Shown: positions 8,905-17,352, counted from the first letter of the stretch. The stretch: DNA of 64,000 nucleotides from JAGHKQ01 sp041920565 (GCA_041920565.1 JBHGXS010000001.1:35626-99625), one strand, 5' to 3'. The notes: generated by a model not told the origin, from the sequence alone. Translations and numbers: made by a program.

Positions 8905-8967
8905 CTGAAAATAGGAACCCCGTTACTTAAATAAGGGTTAGCGTCAACAAAACGCGGAATTAATATA

Positions 8968-9082
8968 CGATATCCACGTTTTACCGTCAGGAGAGTAATT
9001 ATTTATTCTTCTCAACGATATTAGCGAGGAAAGGAGCCCTTATTTTCGTAGTCGGTTCCTTGAGTTTGTCGTCGCGCTACAA
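8968..9082 (+). pseudogene. Ghost of a TetR-family regulator, C-terminal part
   Basis: Translating from 8968 gives ...NYLFFSTILARKGA and, after a one-base deletion, YFRSRFLEFVV, which matches HYLFFSTMLASKGAPSFRSQFHEFL of the intact TetR protein at 12.3-12.9 kb. The DNA similarity covers about 8990-9068. It is diverged rather than identical, so it is a remnant of a separate paralogue. It now overlaps the end of the convergent aldo/keto reductase gene. Confidence 0.7.
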
Positions 9083-10063
9083 TTAATCTAAACCAAGCAC
9101 TGGATGCGGCACATACGGCTCTTCCAGGAACGCAATTTCTTCAGGTGTTAACGTAATCGAAAGAGCAGCTACCGCATCTTCGAGATGAGACATTTTCGTA
9201 GCCCCAATGATAGGAGAAGTAATAGGCTCCTTTTGCAGCACCCAAGCAAGTGCTATTTGAGCCCTTGGTACACCTCGTTTTTCCGCCACTTCCGCTACTC
9301 GTTCAACCACTTTTCGGTCTGACCCGGATGTTGCGGTGTAAAACTTTTTCGCAATTTCATCGATTTCGGAACGATGCGTCGTTTCCTCCCAATCACGCGT
9401 CAATCTTCCTTTTGCAAGCGGGCTCCACGGAATCACACCGATTTTTTCTTCCTTACAAAGCGGCAGCATTTCCCTCTCCTCCTCACGGTATAAGAGGTTG
9501 AAATGATTCTGCATCGATACAAACCGGGTCCATCCATTTTTCTCAGCTACATGTAACGCCTTCAGAAACTGCCATGCGTACATGGAAGAAGCACCAATGT
9601 ATCTTGCCTTCCCAGCCTTCACAACATCATGCAATGCTTCCATCGTCTCTTCGATTGGGGTATTGTAATCCCATCGGTGGATTTGGTACAGATCGACATA
9701 ATCTGTTCCTAAACGTCTAAGGCTGTTATCAATTTCACTCATAATTGCCTTTCGGGAAAGACCAGCACCATTTGGACCTTCATGCATACGGAAATAGACC
9801 TTCGTCGCGATGACAATTTCATCCCGATTTGCATAATCCTTTAGTGCCCGTCCAACAATTTCCTCACTCGTTCCGTCTGAATAAAAATTCGCCGTATCAA
9901 AAAAATTGATACCTAACTCAAGGGCTTTCTTAATAATAGGACGACTGTGTTCCTCATCAAGTGTCCATTGAGGATATCCCTGTTCTGGTACACCAAAGCT
10001 CATACAGCCAAGGCAAAGCCGGGATACATCCAAGCCGGTATTTCCGAGTTTCACATATTCCAT
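9083..10063 (-). CDS. Aldo/keto reductase
   Basis: This is an NADPH-dependent oxidoreductase with a TIM-barrel fold that reduces aldehydes or ketones. The start at 10063 (MEYVKLGNTGLDVSRLCLG) is preceded by GTGAGGACC nine bases upstream; the 326-residue length fits the AKR family. The catalytic set is visible: Asp and Tyr in FFDTANFYS, Lys in IATKVY and His in YQIHRWD. The cofactor-binding end contains ITSPIIGATKMSHLEDAV. Its nearest relatives are the B. subtilis YrpG/aryl-alcohol dehydrogenase group. It is separated from the other island genes by an AKR ghost. Confidence 0.88.
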   Translation of the reverse strand: MEYVKLGNTGLDVSRLCLGCMSFGVPEQGYPQWTLDEEHSRPIIKKALELGINFFDTANFYSDGTSEEIVGRALKDYANRDEIVIATKVYFRMHEGPNGAGLSRKAIMSEIDNSLRRLGTDYVDLYQIHRWDYNTPIEETMEALHDVVKAGKARYIGASSMYAWQFLKALHVAEKNGWTRFVSMQNHFNLLYREEEREMLPLCKEEKIGVIPWSPLAKGRLTRDWEETTHRSEIDEIAKKFYTATSGSDRKVVERVAEVAEKRGVPRAQIALAWVLQKEPITSPIIGATKMSHLEDAVAALSITLTPEEIAFLEEPYVPHPVLGLD

Positions 10064-10089
10064 TTTATCGGTCCTCACTTTCCAATAGA

Positions 10090-10271
10090 TGTAATATAGT
10101 TAACCATTACCTATTCCTACTCCAATTTGTTCGGAAACGGCGAGAGGCAAAGTTTCGATCTCAGCTTAACGTTTACCAAGTTATACATGGGTTATATTAA
10201 TTCAAAACGAGCAAGTTGTTCTTTTGCAGAAATCTCTAATGCCTTGGCAATTTGCCACGCTGCCCAATCGC
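10090..10271 (-). pseudogene. Ghost fragment of a second aldo/keto reductase
   Basis: On the minus strand the frame reads SDWAAWQIAKALEISAKEQL-ARFELI, then a TAA in place of CAA, PMYNLV, a one-base loss, a second TAA in place of CAA, and AEIETLPLAVSEQIGV. This is the classic AKR stretch (SNWAAWQIAKAL...QPMYNLVKRQAEVEILPLA). It is an internal fragment with two nonsense changes and a frameshift, and it directly abuts the end of the SDR gene upstream. It is not part of the intact AKR at 9.1-10.1 kb, whose equivalent region reads MYAWQFLKAL. Confidence 0.8.
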
Positions 10272-10887
10272 TTACCGCTGGAATGGTTTATCGCCCTCCG
10301 TATTCGGGTTTGTTCACTCCCAAGCTGCGACGAACTTCCAATTCTGGCGATTCAGCTAATTTAACAACCAAGTCTGCAACACTTTTACGCGATACTACCG
10401 ACCCTTTAAATGGTTCGCCTTTCTGAGTTGTCTCATAGTCAATTTCATCTTTATTAGTAAACCATGCGGGTCTCAAAATCGTATAGTCGAGGTCTGAGGC
10501 TTCAATGATCTCAGCTGACTTTCGATATGGATCTAATATATTACCATACTTCTCTCCTGGGACTTCATCATAAATTCCCATTGAACTGATCCAAATTAGA
10601 CGTTTAACGCCAGTCGCGTCCATTGCCTCCACAATGTTTTTGGCCATTTGTTCTAGATTGCCAGCTAGATTGGCATAGGCAACATCCTGGCCAATCATTG
10701 CTTCTTTTAATTTTTCAACATCCAAAACATCGCCTTCGATTACTCGAGCCCGATTTGAATCAATGTTTCTTAGTCTGCCTGAGTTACGGAGATAAAGCGT
10801 CAACTGAGCATCGGTTTCTTTTAGGAATAAGTCAATAGCAAGACGTGCAACTTGGCCGTTTGCTCCAAGGATCAAAACATTACTCAA
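10272..10887 (-). CDS. NAD(P)-binding SDR/NmrA-like protein, probable frameshift at the C-terminus
   Basis: This is an atypical short-chain reductase with an N-terminal Rossmann motif LILGANGQVARLAID and the conserved WISSMGIY and LRPAWFT segments of the NmrA/YwnB-type family. As sequenced, the frame ends at 10288 with VNKPEYGGR. Removing one C from the CCC run near 10310 gives VNKPNTEGDKPFQR and a stop at 10272, which looks like the natural end, so I give that boundary. Whether the shift is real or a sequencing error cannot be told. It belongs to a run of minus-strand redox genes next to the TetR regulator. Confidence 0.75.
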
Positions 10888-10993
10888 ATTCCAAACTCCC
10901 TTTCATCATTTGCAAAGTATATGTTATTAAACAAGCTGCCCAGAAAATTAAATTTTTGGGGCAGACTAATTACAATAAGCGAAAATTTTTCTT

Positions 10994-11734
10994 TTAGAGT
11001 TCTTGAATTGTTGGACGAATAATCATCTCATTAATCGCTACATCTGATGGTTGCTCAATTGCAAATGCAATGGCACGAGCAATACTTTCAGCATCAATCG
11101 CAACTTTGTAGAATTCGTCAATTGCAGATTTTAGTCCTGAATCTGAAATCGTTTCTGGTAATTCAGTACTAACTGCTCCTGGCGAGATGATGGTTGTAGG
11201 AATATTGTTGCCACACTCTTCTTTACGAAGACCTTCCGTAATCGCACGTACAGCAAATTTTGTAGCACTATAAACCGAACCCGCAGGTCCTATTAAGTGT
11301 CCTGCTACTGAAGAAACATTGATAATATGACCTGATTTACGTTCTCTCATAGAAGGAAGAACAGCAGCAATACCATAAAGTACACCCTTGATGTTAACAT
11401 CAATCATCGTATCCCATTCATTGATTTTTTTCTCATAAAGAGGTGATAGCGGCATTAATCCTGCATTGTTGACCATTACATCAATTTTTCCAAACTCTTT
11501 AAGAGCATACTCAGCCAGCTCTTCCATTTGTTCATATGAAGTCACATCTGTTACTTTATAAATAGCTTGCCCGCCATTCTTTTGAATCTCTTCTTGTAGT
11601 TTCTTTAATCGATCTTCACGACGAGCTGCCAGTACCAACTTCGCATCTTTAGATGCAAGTTCTTTTGCAGTAGCTTCTCCAATCCCACTAGAGGCACCCG
11701 TAATAATGACAACTTTATCTTGAATATTAGACAT
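10994..11734 (-). CDS. Short-chain dehydrogenase/reductase
   Basis: This is a classical SDR of 246 residues. The start at 11734 (MSNIQDKVVIITGASSG) is preferred over ATG 11746, which lies directly on the AAGAAAGG ribosome binding site. The cofactor motif TGASSGIG, NNAG, the catalytic Ser in NVSSVAG and YSATK (Tyr-x-x-x-Lys) are all present. The substrate is unknown. It lies 47 bases downstream of the carboxymuconolactone decarboxylase-like gene on the same strand, so the two are probably co-transcribed from the promoter region facing tetR. Confidence 0.9.
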   Translation of the reverse strand: MSNIQDKVVIITGASSGIGEATAKELASKDAKLVLAARREDRLKKLQEEIQKNGGQAIYKVTDVTSYEQMEELAEYALKEFGKIDVMVNNAGLMPLSPLYEKKINEWDTMIDVNIKGVLYGIAAVLPSMRERKSGHIINVSSVAGHLIGPAGSVYSATKFAVRAITEGLRKEECGNNIPTTIISPGAVSTELPETISDSGLKSAIDEFYKVAIDAESIARAIAFAIEQPSDVAINEMIIRPTIQEL

Positions 11735-11781
11735 ACTAAATAACATCCTTTCTTAATAAACTACTTTTAAAAATTTTATTT

Positions 11782-12111
11782 TTACTTTTCTTTCGAAAAC
11801 AATTCTTTTGCAACCATAATGGCTGACATTGCCTTCGGCCAACCAGCATAAAAAGCAAGATGGGTAATGACTTCAATAAGTTCTTCTTCCGAAAGACCGT
11901 TTTCTTTTGCATAATTTAAATGAAATTTCAGTTGCTCTGTATTTCCACTAGTGATTAAGTTAGATACAGTAATTAAACTGCGGTCACGAGGAGAAAGCTC
12001 CTTACGCTCCCATACATCTCCAAATAAAACATCATCGGTTAATTGAACAACCTTTGGTGCAAAATCTCCGATCATTTTCTGTGCGGCAGTAAGTTCTTTT
12101 GAATTTGACAT
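11782..12111 (-). CDS. Carboxymuconolactone decarboxylase-like protein
   Basis: This 109-residue protein belongs to the CMD/AhpD-like alpha-helical family. The conserved stretch DRSLITVSNLI...QLKFHLNYAKENGLSEEELIEVITHLAFYAGWPKAMSA is clear. The Cys-x-x-Cys pair of AhpD peroxidases is absent, so this is the CMD branch rather than an alkylhydroperoxidase. It is the first gene of a minus-strand SDR pair and divergent from tetR, the usual arrangement for a regulator and its target. The start has a CTCC-complement ribosome binding site just upstream. Confidence 0.85.
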   Translation of the reverse strand: MSNSKELTAAQKMIGDFAPKVVQLTDDVLFGDVWERKELSPRDRSLITVSNLITSGNTEQLKFHLNYAKENGLSEEELIEVITHLAFYAGWPKAMSAIMVAKELFSKEK

Positions 12112-12180
12112 TTTATATATCTCCTTTCATTTTAAGTTACTTTGATTTAACTAAATTTGATGACCGTTAAAAAATAGGTG

Positions 12181-12275
12181 TTGATATATTAATGAACACT
12201 TGTCTATAATTATAAAAAGAAACAGGATGCTTACAATGGTTAAATGAACGCGATTTGTTTATTAGTGAACAAATC
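12181..12275 (+). promoter_or_regulatory. tetR promoter and candidate operator
   Basis: TTGATA (12181-12186) and TATAAT (12205-12210) are 18 bases apart. Downstream, GATTTGTT (12252-12259) and AACAAATC (12268-12275) form a perfect 8-bp inverted repeat with an 8-base gap, the size of a TetR operator. The same promoter and operator, with one arm change, are conserved in the duplicated copy at 14137-14231. Confidence 0.7.
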
Positions 12276-12319
12276 AATTAAAATTGTTAATTATTTTAAG
12301 GAAGTTTGGTGACTTAACA

Positions 12320-12865
12320 ATGTCTAAAGTGGATAGAAGAATACTCAAATCTCAAGAAGCGATAAAAAAAGCTGTTATTGAACTGATGTCTGAAAAAAAT
12401 TTTGATGACATTACGATACAGGATATTTCCGACAGGGCAAATGTTAGCCGAGGAACTATTTACCTTCATTACTTGGATAAATATGATCTACTGGATAAGC
12501 TTATTGAAGAACATATTAACGAAATGCGGGAATTGTGTGAATCGGCATCTGAAATGGATTTTATAGATGCGAATCTGATCTGGTTCAAATACCTAGAAAG
12601 TCATTATTTATTCTTTTCTACGATGTTAGCCAGTAAAGGAGCCCCTTCTTTTCGTAGTCAGTTCCATGAGTTTCTCATTGAAGAGTTCAAGGATGAAGTG
12701 GATATTACAGAAGGAAAGAATCAAGGATTAAATGAAGATGTTATACTTCAATTTATTGTGGCTTCTTACGTAGGGATAGTGGAATGGTGGATCAAGAATA
12801 GAATGCCTTATCCACCTCATTTCATGGCAGAACAAGTAGGGATTTTGTTAGAGAGGAATCTATAG
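12320..12865 (+). CDS. TetR-family transcriptional regulator
   Basis: This is a 181-residue dimeric repressor. The start at 12320 (MSKVDRRILKSQEAIKK) follows GGTGA; the upstream in-frame TTG/ATT codons are unlikely. The N-terminal helix-turn-helix is IQDISDRANVSRGTIYLHYLDK (residues about 33-54), followed by the ligand-binding domain. It is divergent from the CMD-like and SDR genes, with a promoter and a 24-bp inverted repeat in its leader, suggesting control of itself and of the divergent operon, with adhA as a further candidate target. The inducer is unknown; quinones or aldehydes are plausible from the neighbours. Confidence 0.88.
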   Translation: MSKVDRRILKSQEAIKKAVIELMSEKNFDDITIQDISDRANVSRGTIYLHYLDKYDLLDKLIEEHINEMRELCESASEMDFIDANLIWFKYLESHYLFFSTMLASKGAPSFRSQFHEFLIEEFKDEVDITEGKNQGLNEDVILQFIVASYVGIVEWWIKNRMPYPPHFMAEQVGILLERNL

Positions 12866-12909
12866 TGATCTTCAAAGAAAAAACTCCTGAGATACGATTC
12901 TAAGAAACA

Positions 12910-12948
12910 AAAGATGGGTCAACCAATTGAATTGGCTAACCCATCTTT
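12910..12948. terminator. Bidirectional terminator between tetR and adhA
   Basis: AAAGATGGGT pairs with ACCCATCTTT, with an inner CCAATT/AATTGG extension. It serves the two convergent genes. Confidence 0.85.
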
Positions 12949-12982
12949 CATCAGAGCCGATTCAAGATGATAGAAAGCATCT

Positions 12983-14044
12983 TTACAAGGTAGATATGTC
13001 AATAACGAATCGATAACGCACATCACTACGGAGAACACGCTCATACGCTTCGTCTACTTGGTCAGCACGGATCACCTCAATTTTAGGGGCAATGCTGTGT
13101 TGAGCGGCGAAATCGAGCATCTCTTGTGTTTCCCGAATTCCACCAACGAGTGAACCGGCAATGCTGCGACGACCCATGAGTAAGGAAAACACACTGTACT
13201 TATCTGGCTCGGCTGGTGCACCGACATTTACAAGTGTTCCATCTACGCGAAGCAAGGATAAATACGCATCAACGTCAAGATTTGCAGACACTGTGTTTAA
13301 GATAAGGTCAAAACGACCAGCCAACTCAGTGAATGTAGCGGGATCACTGGTTGCAAAGTAATGATCTGCGCCAAAACTCAGGGCTTTACTTTTCTTATTC
13401 ATAGACTGACTCAAGACCGTTACTTCAGCACCCATGGCATGCGCATATTGGACCGCTAGGTGTCCAAGACCTCCCATCCCGACAATGGCAACCTTCTTAC
13501 CTGGTTCGGCGTTCCATTTTTTCAAAGGAGAGTACGTGGTAATGCCTGCGCACAATAGCGGGCTTGCAACATCCAAATCCAGAGCGTCCGGAATACGGAC
13601 AACGAAATCTTCCTTTGCAACTATTTTTTGGCTATATCCACCGTATGTTAGATTACCATCATAATCATAAGAATTGTATGAGTTGATAACCCCTTTCGTA
13701 CAATATTGCTCCTCACCACTGAGGCAGTATTCGCATTCTCCGCAGGAGTCAACAAAGCAACCAACGCCAACGCGATCACCAACAGCAAATTTTGTAACTT
13801 CTGCTCCTACTGCTGTCACGACTCCTGCAATTTCGTGACCAGGAACCATTGGGAAGATTCCGGTACCCCAATCATTGTGTGCATTGTGAATATCGGAGTG
13901 GCAAATACCGCAAAACTTAATATCGATTAAGACGTCGTCTGGTCGTAATTCTCTCCGCTCAATAGTGGTCCGTTCAAATGGTGCTTTTGCACTTGGGACA
14001 CTTAGAGCACGGGTCATAGTCATGTTTTTTTGAATATTGCACAT
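12983..14044 (-). CDS. adhA: NADP-dependent zinc alcohol dehydrogenase AdhA
   Basis: This is a medium-chain dehydrogenase that reduces toxic aldehydes to alcohols. The start at 14044 (MCNIQKNMTMTRAL) has AAAGGGGGTG nine bases upstream, giving 353 residues. Catalytic zinc ligands are in CGICHSDIH and GHEIAG, the structural zinc cysteines in CGECEYCLSGEEQYC, and the cofactor motif in GMGGLGHLAVQYA. The whole protein closely resembles B. subtilis AdhA, which is part of the AdhR aldehyde response. Here no MerR-type AdhR gene is nearby; a TetR gene is convergent instead. Confidence 0.92.
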   Translation of the reverse strand: MCNIQKNMTMTRALSVPSAKAPFERTTIERRELRPDDVLIDIKFCGICHSDIHNAHNDWGTGIFPMVPGHEIAGVVTAVGAEVTKFAVGDRVGVGCFVDSCGECEYCLSGEEQYCTKGVINSYNSYDYDGNLTYGGYSQKIVAKEDFVVRIPDALDLDVASPLLCAGITTYSPLKKWNAEPGKKVAIVGMGGLGHLAVQYAHAMGAEVTVLSQSMNKKSKALSFGADHYFATSDPATFTELAGRFDLILNTVSANLDVDAYLSLLRVDGTLVNVGAPAEPDKYSVFSLLMGRRSIAGSLVGGIRETQEMLDFAAQHSIAPKIEVIRADQVDEAYERVLRSDVRYRFVIDISTL

Positions 14045-14136
14045 AAGAGACAACACCCCCTTTCTTGTTAACACTGAATGATTCGGATGCACATTAATCG
14101 ATTTCTTCATATCCAGTTGCCTATACATAATGAGCA

Positions 14137-14389
14137 TTGATACTTTAATGAACATCTGTCTATAATTATAAACAGAAACAAGATGCCTACAATTGTTAAA
14201 TAAACAAGATTTGTTCATTATTTAACAAATTAATTAAAATTGTTAATTATTTTTAAAGGAAGTTTGGTGACCCTCACAATGTCTAAAGTGGATAGAAGAA
14301 TAGGTAAATCTCAAGAAGCGATAAAAAAGCTGTTCTTTAACTGATGTCTGAAATAAATTTTGATGACATTACGATACAGGATATTTCCG
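14137..14389 (+). pseudogene. Duplicated 5' part of tetR with its promoter and operator
   Basis: This stretch repeats 12181-12434 closely: TTGATA-18-TATAAT promoter (14137-14166), operator arms GATTTGTT/AACAAAT (14208-14231), then the tetR start region. The coding part is broken early by a base loss and TAA, and the match stops at ATATTTCCG, where an IS6-type inverted repeat begins at 14390. Only about the first 37 codons remain. The copied operator sits just upstream of the adhA start (14044) and could still bind the intact TetR protein. Confidence 0.85.
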
Positions 14390-14765
14390 GGTTCTGGTGC
14401 AAAAAATCTATCAAACTTGGACATACTGATATTACTACTCTACAAAGGTGTGTGATCGGTATGAAAAAACCAGTAGAATTCAAATGGAAACATTACCAGC
14501 CTGAGATGATCCTTCTTACAGTGAGATGGTACCTACGGTATAACCTCAGCTTTCGTGATTTGGTGGAAATGATGGAGGAACGAGGCTTATCCATTGCTCA
14601 TACAACCATTATGCGTTGGATTCATCAATATGGTCCTGAATTAGATAAGAAAATCCGACGTCATCTCAAACAAACCAATGACTCATGGAGAGTGGACGAA
14701 ACGTACATAAAAGTAAAGGACAATGGATGTACCTCATATCCTCAAAAAATGTTTGCACCAGAACC
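14390..14765 (+). mobile_element. Internally deleted IS6-family element
   Basis: Perfect 14-bp terminal inverted repeats GGTTCTGGTGCAAA (14390-14403) and TTTGCACCAGAACC (14752-14765) bound 376 bp. Inside, from ATG 14461, is the N-terminal part of an IS6/IS240-type transposase (KKPVEFKWKHYQPEMILLTVRWYL..., MRWIHQYGPEL, SWRVDETYIKVK). After a one-base deletion near 14717 only WMYL follows before the right end, so about two thirds of the gene is missing. The flanking octamers do not match, so it has been rearranged after insertion. It could only move with a transposase supplied elsewhere. Confidence 0.85.
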
Positions 14766-14981
14766 CATTTCTTACCACCTTACTCTCCAAATCTGAATCT
14801 GATGGAACGGATTTGGAATTGGTTCAAACAGGCAGTATTATCTAATCGATACCACAAAGACCGTCCTGCCTTACGAGAAGCAATCGAGTCGTTTTTGTAC
14901 TACCTTTCTGAGAAAGCAGACGAGGTAAAGAAACGAGTAAAGAGTGTTCATATGTCTGTTTGTTAACTTGGATTTATATAT
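14766..14981 (+). mobile_element. IS630-family transposase 3' fragment
   Basis: Directly after the IS6 right end the frame reads LPPYSPNLNLMERIWNWFKQ and continues to VKSVHMSVC with a stop at 14964-14966. It is the C-terminal third of an IS630 DDE transposase, including the last catalytic Glu (LMERIW). The same sequence occurs at 49.1-49.65 kb on the other strand, where the coding 3' part carries a stop. The shared end TTAACTTGGATTTATATAT marks the element boundary. Confidence 0.85.
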
Positions 14982-15169
14982 ATCTTACATATGTGATCTA
15001 AAATAGTACTCGTAGAGTCTGATTTACATCCGCGTTTATTTGAGAGTTTTCGTATGTTTTATGATATCTTTTAGAAAAATATCAAATTTACCTCGTTTAT
15101 TTCATCCAATAACATGAGAGAATGTAGTAGAAAGACTTCTTTCTGCCTCTATCGTATAAGGAGGGATTC

Positions 15170-16285
15170 ATGTTGGAAAACGTACAAAGCAAAGAAATCC
15201 TATCTCCATCCCTGCAGGAGCATGTGGAGTCGGTGATAGATACGATTATTAAAGAAGAAGAGTTAGTTCAGCTGAATAAAGAAGCAGATCTTTATGTGCA
15301 AAAGTTAAATAGTGAGCATAATGCGGATCTTTCCAATGTATTATCTCAGCTTGCCGCGTTAGGAGATAAGGAGCAGCGTGAAGCAGGAGAAACATTGAAT
15401 GCCTTGAAAAATCCCGTTACTGCGATGATGAACGGAAAACATGATGAGGTTCCAAAAACGCTGCTTGAGCTTCGTAAAGTTGTAGGGCAGCTGGACCCGA
15501 ACTCCGTGAACGCATCCGGCCTGAAACGGGTTGTGTATAAAGTCTTTCGTAAAAACCCTATGGAAACCTATCTTCATAAGTACCAATCCATCGATAAACA
15601 AATTGAAGCGATCATTAAAGCATTGTTAGTAGGACGTGATAATTTACAAGAAGACAGCGTCGGTCTGGAGATGCTGAAAGAGCAGTCATTGAAGAAAATT
15701 GAGGCGCTTGATAAACAGGTATATCTGGGAAAAAGGCTGGCTGACATGCTGGAGAGGGAGCGCCAAAAGCCGGAACGTCAAAAGGATGTACCGCTCATTA
15801 ACGATGCATTGGAAAAGATTCTTGTCCGCACACGCAATATGCAGCAAGCAAAAAGCATTTTACTGCAATCTATCGCATCCGTTGATATTATTAAGAAAAA
15901 CAATGAAAAGCTGATAGAAGCCATCCGGAATGCGATTACGATGACGCAAAATGTTGTAACTGTGTCGGCTGCAATTCAATTGGCATTAAATAACCAGCGT
16001 AAGAGCATTGATGCGGTTAACGCGACAAACGAAGCGATTGAAACGATGATTGTCAGCAATTCACGTGCTTTAAAGCAAAATACGGAAGAGACGACACGCT
16101 TACTGGAAAATCCGGCTATTGGAATGGAAAAGCTGCGTGAATCGTTCCAAAATGTGTTTGCGGCAATTCAAGCATCTGAAGAATCAACAGAACGCATTAT
16201 TCAATCAAGCAAAACGTTTGTGAAGGAGTTAGACTCCTTTAATGATGAGATGAAGAAAAAGCTGATTCAACATACGGCTAGATAA
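15170..16285 (+). CDS. TelA-family toxic anion resistance protein
   Basis: This is a 371-residue TelA/YceH homologue: cytosolic, highly helical and charged, with coiled-coil-like segments. Family marks are the NPVTAMM region, NPMETYLHKYQSIDKQI and the long C-terminal helices (ETIVTVSAAIQLALNNQRK-like region). TelA proteins are linked to tellurite and cell-envelope stress tolerance, but the biochemical role is unknown. The start at 15170 has an excellent AAGGAGGGATTC ribosome binding site. The next gene begins 16 bases after its stop, so they form a two-gene operon. Confidence 0.85.
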   Translation: MLENVQSKEILSPSLQEHVESVIDTIIKEEELVQLNKEADLYVQKLNSEHNADLSNVLSQLAALGDKEQREAGETLNALKNPVTAMMNGKHDEVPKTLLELRKVVGQLDPNSVNASGLKRVVYKVFRKNPMETYLHKYQSIDKQIEAIIKALLVGRDNLQEDSVGLEMLKEQSLKKIEALDKQVYLGKRLADMLERERQKPERQKDVPLINDALEKILVRTRNMQQAKSILLQSIASVDIIKKNNEKLIEAIRNAITMTQNVVTVSAAIQLALNNQRKSIDAVNATNEAIETMIVSNSRALKQNTEETTRLLENPAIGMEKLRESFQNVFAAIQASEESTERIIQSSKTFVKELDSFNDEMKKKLIQHTAR

Positions 16286-16301
16286 CGAGGAGGTGAACCA
16301 G

Positions 16302-17135
16302 ATGGACTTTTGGTCCTTTGTATTGTTTGCACTGGGGTTTTTACTGCTTTCCGGCCTTGGGGTGATAGCGGCTCTATTTTTCCTTGGACGAAGACTTTTT
16401 TTATCTTGGAAAAATCCGTATAAGAGGGCAACTGATTCACTTCAACGTTTATCGCATACTTCAGTGCCGTTTTTAAAGGAGTTCACGCATCATCCTCTGT
16501 TTTACCAGTGGCTTCGTACGGAAGGAAAGCAGAATCAAGCCGTTTTACCGGTTTTGTTTTGTGCAGCGGATGAACATACGAGAGAGCATATTTTTTCTTT
16601 GCTGCCAAAGCATGAGCAAAGGAATTTGCACATTGCGTTAAAAAAGAAGCGCGGCTTTACAGATGAAGATATAAATCAAACTGTTATGAATGTGCGCCGC
16701 TACATGGAACAAGAATATCAACATCCGGAAAAGCAGTTGGATTTGTCGTTTTACACTCTCTATTTCTATGATGAATATTCCACGGCACTGACATATATCC
16801 AAAACTACAAAAAATCAGTGAATCCGGCATTAAGAGGAACCATTGATAATATCGTAACATCCGTATTGCACAGCATTCCGTATTACCGTGAGCGTCGCAT
16901 GTACGAAGAAAAACATAAATTTGAAATGTTCCTGACGAAAGATTTGCCGGAAATGCTGTCTTTAATTTCGCAGTTGCCGCCGGCGCAGCGCCATGAAAAA
17001 GAAGAGGAGTTGGCAGCATTTTTAAAGGAGTTCCAGCAAGAAGCGGAAGAAGCGGAAAATAGTATGTATTCTTCAGTGGAGCACGCGCTTAATGTAAAAA
17101 TGCGTGCGGCGAAGGAGAAGTTTTACACGAATTGA
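16302..17135 (+). CDS. Uncharacterised single-pass membrane protein next to telA
   Basis: I do not recognise a named family. The start at 16302 (MDFWSFVLFALGFLLLSG) follows GAGGAGGTG; an upstream GTG at 16293 lies inside that site. The 277-residue protein has one N-terminal transmembrane segment (residues about 4-30), a basic stop-transfer run, and a long soluble helical domain rich in Glu, Lys and His, probably cytosolic. It is translationally close to telA and so probably works with it, as other TelA proteins are paired with small membrane proteins. It is not a recognisable XpaC protein. Confidence 0.75.
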   Translation: MDFWSFVLFALGFLLLSGLGVIAALFFLGRRLFLSWKNPYKRATDSLQRLSHTSVPFLKEFTHHPLFYQWLRTEGKQNQAVLPVLFCAADEHTREHIFSLLPKHEQRNLHIALKKKRGFTDEDINQTVMNVRRYMEQEYQHPEKQLDLSFYTLYFYDEYSTALTYIQNYKKSVNPALRGTIDNIVTSVLHSIPYYRERRMYEEKHKFEMFLTKDLPEMLSLISQLPPAQRHEKEEELAAFLKEFQQEAEEAENSMYSSVEHALNVKMRAAKEKFYTN

Positions 17136-17218
17136 CAGAACAGAACTGGTTTGCGGTGCAACTAGTCCTTTTTTGAAAAATAAGTATAACTTTTGGGCTA
17201 GTGCCCTGTATTATATAT

Positions 17219-17346
17219 GGAGATAACTATTTAGAAGCGTATCTTGTGTTTGGTGCAATTATTGTGAATTTTGTGCAATTCGTATGAAGCTTGGGAATGC
17301 TGAAACTAAAAAAGACGGAGCACGTGGTTGCCTGTGCTCCGTTTTT
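17219..17346. repeat. GTGCAA periodic intergenic repeat, copy B, with terminator
   Basis: GGTGCAATTATTGTGAATTT (from 17252) is followed 20 bp later by TGTGCAATT (17272). The left flank GGAGATAACTAT...GAAGCGTATCTTG and right flank GAAGCTTGGGAATGC...ACTAAAAAAG match copy A. It ends in a hairpin ACGGAGCAC/GTGCTCCGT (17315-17342) with TTTTTC. Only one 41-bp unit is present here against two and a half in copy A, as expected for expansion or contraction of a tandem unit. Confidence 0.85.
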
Positions 17347-17352
17347 CTTTTT

